A stretch of 64,000 nucleotides of DNA from an uncultured Pseudomonas sp. (GTDB lineage: Bacteria; Pseudomonadota; Gammaproteobacteria; Pseudomonadales; Pseudomonadaceae), in assembly GCF_946886105.1 (NCBI RefSeq), contig NZ_CAMPHV010000016.1:1-64000 (forward strand), written 5' to 3'. The position numbers and the translations under genes are program-made. The notes below the pieces were generated by a model. It was not told where the DNA came from. It ran no database searches and was given only the letters and a program-made list of their open reading frames with translations. This document shows, piece by piece, positions 54,557-63,900 of this stretch (its first letter is position 1; every line of letters begins with the position of its first letter).

Positions 54557-56941
54557 ATGTCTCGCTATCACAGTGTAAAGCAAAGAGCTTTATTAGAAAT
54601 CAAAAAAAACGAAACTTTATTCCGTGTGGTGAAGATGATTTTGGGGAAGAATAAAAAGTCTCTCAAGCGTTCCGTTACGAATAAAGTTGAATTAATTGCT
54701 CCTGGGAAAGTTGTTCAAGATAAATTGATTGGGCCTGAGAAAATTATCCAGCCTAAATTGGTTAAGCCGGTTAAGGGTGGTTTGATTGATAAATGTGAAG
54801 AGCAAAATAAAATACTTGAGGAGTTTATTTTTAAATTTAGGTTGAGAAACTATACTTCTGCTGCAGATTTGATAAGTAGACTGTCTTTGATAGATTTAAA
54901 TGATAAGCACAAGCTGGATGTTATTCAGTGCATGCTCTCCGCTGATAGGGGTGTCGAGGCAGATATTGTACTGGGTTCTTTGATTGATAAGTTGCAGACT
55001 GATAAGAGTGGTTTGCCTTATCTGGGGGGGGTCGCAGATAAAGTATATGTTTCAGGTTATGAATATGGTAGAAAAATAAAAATTTGGAATGAGTTGAGGT
55101 CTCTATCTGGTGATGATGATCGTGGTAGAAAAAATAATCGTCAGTTGGATTGGCTGGAGTTTAGGCTGCGAAATGAAAGGGAAATCAGCGTAGATCCCTT
55201 AAGCTATATAGATATTAAACAGCGGGATATAGGTGCTCTGAAAGACCATGCTCGTTTTCTTTCTGCACTTAAATCTCATGGCTACGATCAAATAATAAAA
55301 GAAATTCTTCTCCAGCTTTATGAGAGTAGTCAGTTTTCAGATCTGTTCACTCTTAGATCATTTTTGATCTTTTGGCCTCAGTGGTTTGAGGGGCGGAGTA
55401 TTGCCGAGAAAATACCAGATAAATTTAAAAGTGAACTTTCGCTCTTGGTCGCTCTGCATGGAAATTACAAGGAGTACCCTGAATTTTTTGATATGTATCA
55501 TGAATGCCTTGAAATCCAAACGAAAAAATATTGGAACTCAAATCTCTTTGAAAAAGATGCTATTCTCCGTACCTTTTTACGGCTTGACTTCTTAGAGCTT
55601 GTTCAGGATTTGGTTTTTGCTGATGATTTGCCAGGTGAAATTTTACCTGCATATATTGCGAGAGGGTTTAAGTATTTTGATGCAGATGACTATCACTCAT
55701 CTAGAAGTTGCTTTCTTCATGTTTTAGAGCAGGATCCGTCTGATGGATTAGCGGCTTCTGGCCTTCGACTCGCGTATCCGCGAACGGGGCATGACATGCG
55801 AGCAATTCTAGGTCTAAGAGATAGAATTGGCTATGGAATAAAGAGTGCGGGTCGAATAGGGCTTCGACCACTTGGAAGTGAACTCACGATTGCAGAGCTT
55901 ATGAGTGGTAATTATGTTGCTGGATTATATAGCAAAAGAAAATCTAGACATTGGCTTAAGTTGGAGAGCTTTTATGGAGGGAAATTTCTAAATTATAAGG
56001 AATTTCAGCGATTTAATTTGAGAAATAAAAAGCTTTTTGTGATTGGTGATGAGGGTGTTGGTGATGAAATAAGGACTGCTCAATTCTATAGCGAATTAAG
56101 CGAGCGATTTGAGTCGGTAACAATTTCGTGTGATCCACGATTGGTTAATATTTTCTCCAAGTCCTTTCCAAGAATAAATTTTATACCTGTGCGCAGATTC
56201 CGAAAAGGAGTGTCCGAGCCTGGTGTAGAAGAGCAAGCTCGCCTTAACGGATTTGATGAGAAAATTGCGAGTTATTTGACCGAAGAGTGTCGTGCCTATC
56301 TTGATTCAGCAGATTACATTACATTCGGTCAAAATTTATTTTTTAATCACTTTACAGGGAATTTGCCAAGGCCGCCCAAAGGTCCATATTTGGATTGGGT
56401 TGGAGGCAGTGATGGGTTGAATAAAAGAAAGGAACCTCTGCGAGTTGGTTTGCTCTGGAGAAGTCATTTTAAAAGCCGGATGCGTGATTTTATGTATTTG
56501 TCTCTTGAGGATTTTTTGCCTCTAACAGATATACAAAATATTGAGTTATGGTCAGTTCAACACTGTATTGATGATGAGGAAATAGAGCTATGCCGTGCGC
56601 ACGGTATTAAGCTGATAGAGAACGTTGATCTTTTCAATGACTTCGAAGGGCTTTCTAGTTGTTTGCAGAATATGGACTTGTTAATTGGCATAAGCTCTGT
56701 ACCGATTGAGTTAGGAGCAGCGCTGGGTACTGAGGTCTGGATGCTCGGTTTCTCTCCCGAAAATTATTATCTTAGAACCGCAGGCGGAAAGGATCCGCAT
56801 GATAGATATACTCTGAACTCTACGGTAATTGCTCCGCCGTGGATCGATTTTTCCGAGCCCCGAGATGATTGCGTGCGGCAAGTGTTTGATGAGGTACGTA
56901 AGAAACTTGGCGAAAAAGTAAGCATGAGTAAGTCGGCGTGA
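54557..56941 (+). CDS. TPR-containing GT9-like glycosyltransferase protein
   Basis: A 794-residue protein. The first 120 residues are Lys-rich and poorly conserved. A central helical region contains at least one TPR-like repeat (ARGFKYFDADDYHSSRSCFLHVLEQDPSD, about 373-401). The C-terminal third resembles the heptosyltransferase-like domain of TPR glycosyltransferases: IGDEGVGDEIRTAQFYSEL (about 496-514), ISCDPRLVNIFSKSFPRINF, and DLLIGISSVPIELGAALGTEVWML for the nucleotide-sugar site. A transferase role is inferred and the substrate is unknown. It is very AT-rich. The stop overlaps the next start by four bases. Confidence 0.65.
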   Translation: MSRYHSVKQRALLEIKKNETLFRVVKMILGKNKKSLKRSVTNKVELIAPGKVVQDKLIGPEKIIQPKLVKPVKGGLIDKCEEQNKILEEFIFKFRLRNYTSAADLISRLSLIDLNDKHKLDVIQCMLSADRGVEADIVLGSLIDKLQTDKSGLPYLGGVADKVYVSGYEYGRKIKIWNELRSLSGDDDRGRKNNRQLDWLEFRLRNEREISVDPLSYIDIKQRDIGALKDHARFLSALKSHGYDQIIKEILLQLYESSQFSDLFTLRSFLIFWPQWFEGRSIAEKIPDKFKSELSLLVALHGNYKEYPEFFDMYHECLEIQTKKYWNSNLFEKDAILRTFLRLDFLELVQDLVFADDLPGEILPAYIARGFKYFDADDYHSSRSCFLHVLEQDPSDGLAASGLRLAYPRTGHDMRAILGLRDRIGYGIKSAGRIGLRPLGSELTIAELMSGNYVAGLYSKRKSRHWLKLESFYGGKFLNYKEFQRFNLRNKKLFVIGDEGVGDEIRTAQFYSELSERFESVTISCDPRLVNIFSKSFPRINFIPVRRFRKGVSEPGVEEQARLNGFDEKIASYLTEECRAYLDSADYITFGQNLFFNHFTGNLPRPPKGPYLDWVGGSDGLNKRKEPLRVGLLWRSHFKSRMRDFMYLSLEDFLPLTDIQNIELWSVQHCIDDEEIELCRAHGIKLIENVDLFNDFEGLSSCLQNMDLLIGISSVPIELGAALGTEVWMLGFSPENYYLRTAGGKDPHDRYTLNSTVIAPPWIDFSEPRDDCVRQVFDEVRKKLGEKVSMSKSA

Positions 56942-58530
56942 AACTGAGGGCTAGGGCTGTTTTTATAAAAGCCAAATTGCGCTTGAAATTGCGCGCAAAG
57001 AACGTCCTGGTTGATCTTATAGCGCGCCACTTCCCCGGAGTGGCTGCGACTTTGGGTGCGAGAAATGCTCAGAATCGAGACGATGTTGCCGTTTTGGCTT
57101 ATGCCCTAGCGCACGCGACCGACCCTCTGACTGCATTGAATTACTATTCGAATGGTTTTAATTTTTCAAATAAAACGCTCTGGCTAGTGCTGTGTAACCT
57201 TCAGGAAAATAGGAAGCCTGCTTTTGATCGGATAATGCATGATGCAACCCATGTGAGCTCGTCAGAGCTTCGGCTACAGTTGTTGATCAAGCAGGTTTCT
57301 CTACAGCAGACCATGGCCAGTGACGTGACAATTGGTGGCATGGTGGACACCTATAACTGCATACGCCCACACCTTGAGAATCAAAAGGGGGTAGCGGCAG
57401 ACTTGGCATCGCTATTGATCGATAAGGCGCCGATTGAAAATATTGAATCGTGGCTGCAGAAAGTGGAACTTGATATTGGCTTGCTGACAGAGTTTCAACA
57501 ACTCAAGTTCTTGTTTCGGTTATCTCGATCACAGGATAAATTGAGGTTTGAAAGTTGGGAGAATCGGCTGTTGCCAATGGTTACTCAGCCTGCCAAATTA
57601 AAAATCATGCTGATGCGTTTTTCCCTAGTCGGTGATGATGACGCCTTTTCGAAACTTGAAGAGGCATTCTGCAATATGAACTTTAGTATTTCTGAAATAT
57701 ATAGAGGTCAGATCAAGCCGATATTTGACCAGATCCCTAAATCCAACAATTTTCTGAACGCCAGATTCAGTCCGAGGCTGATTGATGCCCTCCAGGGCTT
57801 GATCCTACAGAGGGTCATCGATCGCCAATCTCTGGCTTATATGCGCTTGGGAGACGGTGAAAGTTATGGTTTCGCAGACAATCGCTATATAGATGATATC
57901 GGGTTGGTCCGGCAGGAGTTGCACTGGTGGGGGGCAGGGCTGGATGAACCACTCAGGCATGAGCTACAAGATAAGTTTCAAGTTGCCTTGGCTCATGCCG
58001 ACCTATTAGGCGTTCCGAGTGTTCTTCGGTTGATAAAAGACTTCAGTTTTTCTAAGCGTGATGAATACTCTCGGAACTCGCTGATATCTAGACTGTTTGG
58101 TGTTATGCATGGAGTCGGGCCATATCTAGAGTCCAAGCTTGTCTTGGAGGATCAGAGTAACTTGTATTTATTCGATACGAATTTTATTAGCGAGTTATGC
58201 CGTTTGGCTAAACGGGTTTATGTGGTCTCCGGTTTGAAATCTTCACTAATTGATAGATGGGCTCCAGATAAAAGCAAAGTAGAGTGTATAGAGATTCCTA
58301 CTCATCGACTGCTACGCAATGGTGATATTGGCGGTTCCATGCCCGGTATTTTTCCGCATGTGTATCGCGACTACATAACGGAGATCACTGCACGTGCCGA
58401 GCCAGGGGCTGTCTTTCTCTTTTCGGCAGGCTTTATTGGTAAGATTTTAATTGCCGAGGCTGCAAAGAAGGGTGCGGTAGCATTGGATATCGGCCAGTTC
58501 TTGATTCCCGCCGTGACAGAGGCTGCTTGA
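56938..58530 (+). CDS. Protein with C-terminal GT-D-fold glycosyltransferase domain
   Basis: A 530-residue protein. Residues 1 to about 270 are helical and unrecognised, starting with a basic N-terminus. From about 280 the sequence matches the GT-D (DUF1792-like) glycosyltransferase fold, with the signature YMRLGDGES at 301-309 (Arg303, Asp306, Glu308), then YVVSGLKSSLIDRW, and FLFSAGFIGKILIAEAAKKGAVALDIGQF near the end. GT-D enzymes characterised so far extend protein-linked or polysaccharide glycans. The start is GTG at 56938, overlapping the previous stop. It overlaps the next gene by four bases. Confidence 0.7.
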   Translation: MKLRARAVFIKAKLRLKLRAKNVLVDLIARHFPGVAATLGARNAQNRDDVAVLAYALAHATDPLTALNYYSNGFNFSNKTLWLVLCNLQENRKPAFDRIMHDATHVSSSELRLQLLIKQVSLQQTMASDVTIGGMVDTYNCIRPHLENQKGVAADLASLLIDKAPIENIESWLQKVELDIGLLTEFQQLKFLFRLSRSQDKLRFESWENRLLPMVTQPAKLKIMLMRFSLVGDDDAFSKLEEAFCNMNFSISEIYRGQIKPIFDQIPKSNNFLNARFSPRLIDALQGLILQRVIDRQSLAYMRLGDGESYGFADNRYIDDIGLVRQELHWWGAGLDEPLRHELQDKFQVALAHADLLGVPSVLRLIKDFSFSKRDEYSRNSLISRLFGVMHGVGPYLESKLVLEDQSNLYLFDTNFISELCRLAKRVYVVSGLKSSLIDRWAPDKSKVECIEIPTHRLLRNGDIGGSMPGIFPHVYRDYITEITARAEPGAVFLFSAGFIGKILIAEAAKKGAVALDIGQFLIPAVTEAA

Positions 58531-59813
58531 TGAGATTGGTGAATCTTCCGAAGCTTGTCTTCTATTTCTTTAAAGGACTTGAGAGGAATTTTAAAATAAT
58601 TCGATACGGGGACGTGCCGAAAATATATGAAAGCTCAATGTACCTTGAGAAATATGCTTTTGCAGACGGGAGGGTGTTGTCATATTTTTCGATAGTAAAA
58701 GAGCTTTTAAGGCATTTGCTTCGACCTGTCCAGAAAATATATAAAATACCTAATTCTGATGTTTTGTTCTGTGGCGGCTCTTCCAATAATGAAAAGGAGT
58801 TCATCTTTTTTTCAGGGCTTCTTTCAGGAAACTTTCCGGTAGCGAGTTATTCTAGAGAGAAAAATTTATCCTTTGTTCTTGCTCATGAGAAGAAAAAAAC
58901 ACTCGGTGAGCTAGCGTTGGCGGTGCTAATATTTTTTTTATGTGGTTGCTATTTTTTTAGAATAAAAATGGGCCCGATGTCATTTAAGTATCTGGTCGTT
59001 TATTCAAAGATTTACCTCCAGGTTTTTTGCAGTTTCCAGCGGGCGCGACAGATACCTAAACTCATGGTGGTCGCCAACGATCACACTGACTTCCCCGTAG
59101 CTGCTTCTATGATTATGAAATATTTTGGTGTGCAGGTTGCCTACGTTCAGCACGCCGAAATATCGGAAGCTTTTCCTCCATTGGACTTTGATATTTCAAT
59201 ACTGAGAAATCAAAAATCGCTGGATAAGTATCGAGCTATCGGATGTGTGAGTGGTGATACATTTATTATCCCTCGGGCGGAAAAGCATGCTGCATTTAAG
59301 AAAATTACTCAGGGTGTCCGGTCTCCGCCGCAAGTGATCCTGTACCTTAGTTCGGTCTTTGATCCTGATGCCGTTCGAGATTGCATTGAACTGTTGTCTA
59401 AAAATCCCGGTGTCGCTGCGGTCGGTATCAAACATCATCCCAGAGCAAGTATGTCAATGCTTCAGGAGTGTTCGGGTATAACTATTTATGAGCAGGTCCC
59501 GCAGTTTTCTCATATTGCAATTGTTCCGAACTCGTCTGTGGCTATTGAGTTGCTTGAGCAGGGGGTAGCGGTATTCCAGTACTTCGCACTTGATAGCATT
59601 GATGCAGATTATTATGGCCTAGTCGAGGATAGCGTAACCTTAGCCATCGCCCGCCAAGATTTACTGCAAAGCTTTTGGAACACCGATTTTTATGATGCGG
59701 CATGGTTGTGTCGATTTACGAGCTACAGTCCAGCTGTTGACGAATCGTGGCGTGAATTAGTGCCTACGCTCACAGCAAGAGTACAAGCGGTCCTGGGTCA
59801 AATCTCGCGTTAA
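58527..59813 (+). CDS. GT-B-like transferase related to capsule/CDP-glycerol enzymes
   Basis: A 428-residue protein not matched to a named family with confidence. Visible signs of a GT-B transferase are YVQHAEISEAFPPLDFD (about 206-222), similar to the QH motif of KpsS/CDP-glycerol-type enzymes, VGIKHHPRAS (about 299-308), similar to their KxHP motif, and VPNSSVAIELLEQGVAVFQY (about 332-351). A hydrophobic segment (about 130-150) may anchor or bury the N-domain. Its place after a CMP-Pse pathway makes a pseudaminyl (nonulosonate) transferase one possibility; that is inference. It is coupled to both neighbours by overlaps or short gaps. Confidence 0.5.
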   Translation: MMRLVNLPKLVFYFFKGLERNFKIIRYGDVPKIYESSMYLEKYAFADGRVLSYFSIVKELLRHLLRPVQKIYKIPNSDVLFCGGSSNNEKEFIFFSGLLSGNFPVASYSREKNLSFVLAHEKKKTLGELALAVLIFFLCGCYFFRIKMGPMSFKYLVVYSKIYLQVFCSFQRARQIPKLMVVANDHTDFPVAASMIMKYFGVQVAYVQHAEISEAFPPLDFDISILRNQKSLDKYRAIGCVSGDTFIIPRAEKHAAFKKITQGVRSPPQVILYLSSVFDPDAVRDCIELLSKNPGVAAVGIKHHPRASMSMLQECSGITIYEQVPQFSHIAIVPNSSVAIELLEQGVAVFQYFALDSIDADYYGLVEDSVTLAIARQDLLQSFWNTDFYDAAWLCRFTSYSPAVDESWRELVPTLTARVQAVLGQISR

Positions 59814-59830
59814 ATTTCTTGGGTGGTTAT

Positions 59831-60958
59831 GTGTTTCTCAATTTGCTAAAGAATGTCTGGTTACGGCTGCCCTCTTGGAGGGCGTTCGTTTATAGGCCCA
59901 GAAAAGACACTTACCTATTTATGCCGATCAACGGAGCGGGGCTGGGGCATCTGACACGATCTCTGGCTGTTGCAAGAAAACTTCAAAATATACAGCCCCA
60001 GGCGAAGATAGTTTTTTTAACTACTAGCATTGGAATTACTCTGGTACATCGTGCTGGCTTTACTTGCCACCATATTACGCCTGCGGCGCTTTTGGATGTA
60101 GGTAGTATTACCTGGAACAGGTTATTCTATAGGACAGTACTCAGCGTGCTTTCTGTCCATAAACCAGCAACATTGATATTTGATGGAACGGTTCCATATT
60201 TAGGTCTTCAACGAGTGATGCGCGCTTATGGTAGAATTGATTACATTTGGATTAAGCGGGGTTTATACAAAGAAGGTGTTGATAGTAAACGCTTGAATAA
60301 TTTCCTTAAGGAATTTGATAAAGTCATAACTCCCGGCGAATTGGCTGATGATGACTTGGATGTTTTCCTAGGGGCTGGCAATATTCATTCGGTAAACCCT
60401 ATATCGTTACTCGATAAGAAAGATCTTTTGAGCAGAAGTGCGGCACGCCAAGTGCTTCGCCTTGACGCTGACAGACCTTGTGCTTATATCCAACTGGGCG
60501 CGGGAAATATTAATGGAATTTCTGATCTTCAAGAGCGCTTGATATGTAATATGCAAGCTCGCGGCATTCAGGTGGTATTGGCGCAGTCGCCCATTTCACT
60601 GCGGCCTGACCCTAATATTAATGCCGATAGCGTCATCGTAGATTATCCCAATAGTAAATATTTTGCTGCTTTCGATTTCGCGGTACTTGCAGGGGGCTAT
60701 AACTCTGTTTGTGAGGTCGTCACATTGGGCTTGCCAGCTATTTTTTTACCCAACACTGAGACAGGGGCGGACGATCAAGTTAAGCGGGTTATGCAGGCAT
60801 GCGCTTTGGGGCCATACGAATACTTGGTTGAAGCCGATGACCGCCAGTTCGACCTCGCGGTCGGGCGCTTGTTAGATGGGATGGCTAGCACGGCTCTGTA
60901 TCAGAAAAGCAATGGTGCAGTTGACGCGGCTAGACTGATCATGCGGGAGCTTGGCTAG
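59831..60958 (+). CDS. MurG/GT28-like GT-B glycosyltransferase
   Basis: A 375-residue GT-B protein. The N-domain has FMPINGAGLGHLTRSLAVARKL, the glycine loop of MurG-like enzymes. The C-domain has AYIQLGAGNINGISDLQERL and the donor-site FAVLAGGYNSVCEVVTLGLPAIFLPNTETGADDQ. Acceptor and donor are unknown. The start is taken as GTG 59831, which has GGGTGG five bases upstream; TTG 59819 is the only other in-frame choice. The TAG stop at 60956-60958 lies at the left border of a MITE-like element. Confidence 0.7.
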   Translation: MFLNLLKNVWLRLPSWRAFVYRPRKDTYLFMPINGAGLGHLTRSLAVARKLQNIQPQAKIVFLTTSIGITLVHRAGFTCHHITPAALLDVGSITWNRLFYRTVLSVLSVHKPATLIFDGTVPYLGLQRVMRAYGRIDYIWIKRGLYKEGVDSKRLNNFLKEFDKVITPGELADDDLDVFLGAGNIHSVNPISLLDKKDLLSRSAARQVLRLDADRPCAYIQLGAGNINGISDLQERLICNMQARGIQVVLAQSPISLRPDPNINADSVIVDYPNSKYFAAFDFAVLAGGYNSVCEVVTLGLPAIFLPNTETGADDQVKRVMQACALGPYEYLVEADDRQFDLAVGRLLDGMASTALYQKSNGAVDAARLIMRELG

Positions 60959-61114
60959 GTTCTGTACGAAAGTCGCCGACGGAGGCCAGGCAAGGCCTAG
61001 GCGGCCCTACAAACAGGCGAAGAAGCGGAGTTTACAAGCTGTAAAAAGCATTCTGATCGGACTCGCGCATGAGCCTGTATCATTGAGCGCAGGCATTTTT
61101 TCCTACAAAACCTA
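60957..61114. mobile_element. MITE-like element, copy 2
   Basis: About 155 bases with imperfect terminal inverted repeats: GTTCTGTACGAAA at the left (60959-60971) and TTTCCTACAAAAC (reverse GTTTTGTAGGAAA) at the right end near 61112. The flanks are CTAG (left) and CTAA (right), resembling the YTAR target of IS5-type elements. The interior shares AACAGGCGARGAAGCGGAGT and the following GAGCCTGT segment with the element at 22932-23105. No ORF. It sits between two genes of the glycan cluster. Confidence 0.6.
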
Positions 61115-61144
61115 ATGAGCGTACTTGGATGCTCGGTCTGTGAT

Positions 61145-62872
61145 ATGAAGAATCTGATTGTTGGTATTGCTCAATCCTTGAACTGGTCGCTTTCTTTAGG
61201 AAATAAATTTTTCCGTGTAATCCCAGGATGTACAGGAATTACTGTAATTGCGACGATTTTTAGTCAATTTTTTCTATTGGCGGGTTTTTTGCTGCCGCTA
61301 AAGGTCGTGTTGCTGCTTGGGGCGGACCATGTGCCCCATTATTTTCCAATGTTTTTGCAGGCTGTAGGCCGCGACCGGCTGATAATTTTGCTAAGCGTTG
61401 TTTCTGTCATTTTTTACCTTCTTCATTTAATAACGGCTAAGGTGGTCGATTACTGCTCTAAGTTTGGGGCTGAGAAACTGCTCGCCAAGAGTAAAAAAAT
61501 GGCGATTTTTGAGAATCAGGAAGATATAGCCCTTAGAGGTTATCAGCGGTACTCGCAAAGTTTGGCCAATTTTTGCTTTTTGTTGATCTGCCTGCTTGGC
61601 ATGTTGTTTTTTTATACAACGCTGGCCTTGGTGATTTTTGTATATTTTATAATTTCTACTGCTGTGGTTGGGCTTGCGCTGTCTACGGTTTCAAGCTTTA
61701 AAAAGCGGATTTTGGACAGTTTGGGAGCGCTGCCCAAGATTTTGGGTGGCATTGGGTTTTTATTTTCCTTTGCGTTCATCGTATTTGACTACCTCGCTGG
61801 GAACTCTCCCGGTTTGTTAATTGCAGTGATTTCTTTGCTATTGGCTCGCCAGTTGTTTGGGCGGGTATCAATCTTGATAAAGGATCAGTACGACCTCTAT
61901 CGACAAAAAGCTCAGTTGTCCGCATTGTTTTTTCACGGAAATATTTTCCAAGGTGAAGCTAAAAATAAGACACGGGGTATGTGGCCGCTCATTGAACCGA
62001 ATATAAGAGAGCAGTGGGTCGGCAAGGTAGTGGCAGAAACTTTAGGTTTGCCGAAGGTGGAATTTTCTAGTCATTGGGTCCAGATGGGGTTACCTGATGT
62101 CCTTTGCTATTTGGTAAAAGTAAAACTTGATAGTGGCCTTGAAAAGGACTTATTAGTCAAACTGTTCAATGTTAATCGCTCATCGTGGGCAAAACACGAA
62201 GCGACGTTACTTACAACTCAAGATAATATACCTGCACTCCCTTTTTTGTATGCAACCACAGTTGAAGGTATGAATTGCCATGTTTTCGAGGCGACTGATT
62301 ACCGTTGCTGTACTGGCGTCGAAACAGCTAAGGCTCAGATGGATTTTCGTGCTGCCTTGGCAGCATGCAGCCCATCAGATTCATTAGTAAGTCTCTATGT
62401 TAGATCCCGAACACGGTTGTGGCAGCGTTTGGATGATGATTTATTGTGTCGACTTGAATGGTTGTTGAGTGGTGATTCTGATCCAGTATTGTTTGATCGC
62501 TTTCGTTCGGTACTTCAAAATATGCGACAAACACTTGAAAACTTACCGCATTCAATTTTTGTCCAAGATGTGCGACCGGGTATGCTTTGGATAAGTCCAG
62601 ATGGAAGTTTTGTTTTGGCGAATTGGGGGCGTTGGGAGTTTGAGCCACTTGGTACGCGCTGGACTTTTACTGATAAAGAGGCGGATCGCATCGCTGGCTT
62701 TTTTAGAGGGGTTCAATCTGCTCTGCATCCTGAAAAAGTGGTTAGCATCTCTCAGCTCCAATTCTCTGCGTTGATTTATGATTTTGTTTTTTTTATGCAG
62801 CGCGCACGATATATAGAGGCGTATGGGCTGATTGAGAAGATTCTCGTCACATTTGACGAAGTTAAGCTATAG
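61145..62872 (+). CDS. Membrane protein fused to a degenerate kinase-like domain
   Basis: About 575 residues, not recognised as a named family. The first 240 residues hold about six membrane helices (roughly 31-58, 78-100, 138-160, 160-180, 199-217, 221-237), arranged like the membrane half of an ABC exporter but without a nucleotide-binding domain. The C-terminal 330 residues recall an aminoglycoside-phosphotransferase/kinase fold: LLVKLFNV (Lys339), SIFVQDVRPGMLWISPDG (Asp475 in the HxD position) and FVLANWGRWEFEPLG, where Asn493 replaces the metal-binding Asp. Catalytic competence is doubtful. ATG 61145 is preferred; an earlier ATG at 61115 touches the MITE edge without a ribosome-binding site. 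Confidence 0.55.
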   Translation: MKNLIVGIAQSLNWSLSLGNKFFRVIPGCTGITVIATIFSQFFLLAGFLLPLKVVLLLGADHVPHYFPMFLQAVGRDRLIILLSVVSVIFYLLHLITAKVVDYCSKFGAEKLLAKSKKMAIFENQEDIALRGYQRYSQSLANFCFLLICLLGMLFFYTTLALVIFVYFIISTAVVGLALSTVSSFKKRILDSLGALPKILGGIGFLFSFAFIVFDYLAGNSPGLLIAVISLLLARQLFGRVSILIKDQYDLYRQKAQLSALFFHGNIFQGEAKNKTRGMWPLIEPNIREQWVGKVVAETLGLPKVEFSSHWVQMGLPDVLCYLVKVKLDSGLEKDLLVKLFNVNRSSWAKHEATLLTTQDNIPALPFLYATTVEGMNCHVFEATDYRCCTGVETAKAQMDFRAALAACSPSDSLVSLYVRSRTRLWQRLDDDLLCRLEWLLSGDSDPVLFDRFRSVLQNMRQTLENLPHSIFVQDVRPGMLWISPDGSFVLANWGRWEFEPLGTRWTFTDKEADRIAGFFRGVQSALHPEKVVSISQLQFSALIYDFVFFMQRARYIEAYGLIEKILVTFDEVKL

Positions 62873-62908
62873 AGGGCCCGTGGGGCTTTACTTAAATTTG
62901 GAGGGGGT

Positions 62909-63841
62909 ATGGCTAAGGAGGTTTTTTTCCATATAGGGGCTCATAAGTCTGCATCGACTACTATTCAAAATAATCTTAAGCGTAATAAGAGGCAGCTTGT
63001 CGATTGTGTTGACTTGGTTCCGGTTTTGGCTGCTGACTATCCGCAATCCAACTTCTTTAGATTTTTTTTGGATATGTCGGATGGTACGGTAAACTTCCAT
63101 GACCCAGCTGTGTTTGAGTGGGAGGTCCAGAGGGCAAAAGCCAGTTTTGAGGAGATTGTTTCTAATGTCGACTCTGGCAAGTCGTTATTTTTTTCATATG
63201 AAGGATTCCTGGGTTACTGTCGATTACATGAGTACAGGCTCCTGTATCCGCATTCTAAATTTGTATTGCAGGCCCTTAAGGAGATAACGTCTGGATTTGA
63301 TGTTAAAATCGTTCTTGTGGTTAGGAGTCAGGACGCTTATATTGAATCCTGCTATTTGCAACAAATCAAAGTCGGCAGGCTTCTTGATTTTTCTTCCTAT
63401 TTTAATTCTCTCGTGTTTGACTCCTTTAGTTGGTTGAGAATCGCCGATGAAGCTTCGGGTGTTTTTGGTTATGAGAATGTCAAGGTTCTTCCTTTTGAGA
63501 CCATTCGTGAGATCGGGGCTTTTGAGTTTATTGCCCGTATAGTTGATTTTTTGATGGGTAGGTGCATGCGAAATATTGATTTTGATTTGATTAGTAAGTC
63601 AAATGAAAGTATTTCCAGGAAAGGGCTTCAGTTGTGTTTGGCGGCGTACCCTCTTTTAGAGGACCTGCAAGATAGAAAGGATTTTAGAGCTTTTGTATTT
63701 AAGCAGTTTTCGGTCGAGAAATATGGTAGACCAAATTTGATGTCTCAAGAGGAAGCAAAGATTGTTATGGGCTTGTGTGCCGAGTCAAATCTTGAGCTAT
63801 TCAGTAAGTATATTCCAGATGTGGCTCCTCTTTATGGGTAG
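62909..63841 (+). CDS. Sulfotransferase-family protein
   Basis: A 310-residue cytoplasmic protein resembling PAPS-dependent sulfotransferases. The N-terminal HIGAHKSASTTIQNNL (residues 8-23) fits the 5'-phosphosulfate-binding loop. IVLVVRSQDAYIESCYLQQ (about 134-152) fits the 3'-phosphate-binding strand-helix with the conserved Arg and Ser. It is preceded by a strong GGAGG site. The APS kinase gene starting 60 bases downstream would provide the PAPS donor. The acceptor is presumably a sugar of the surface glycan; this is inferred from context. Confidence 0.7.
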   Translation: MAKEVFFHIGAHKSASTTIQNNLKRNKRQLVDCVDLVPVLAADYPQSNFFRFFLDMSDGTVNFHDPAVFEWEVQRAKASFEEIVSNVDSGKSLFFSYEGFLGYCRLHEYRLLYPHSKFVLQALKEITSGFDVKIVLVVRSQDAYIESCYLQQIKVGRLLDFSSYFNSLVFDSFSWLRIADEASGVFGYENVKVLPFETIREIGAFEFIARIVDFLMGRCMRNIDFDLISKSNESISRKGLQLCLAAYPLLEDLQDRKDFRAFVFKQFSVEKYGRPNLMSQEEAKIVMGLCAESNLELFSKYIPDVAPLYG

Positions 63842-63900
63842 TGATTTTTCTATGCTGCTTTTATCTATGGCTTGACTTTTTATCTGCAGGTTATAGTTGG

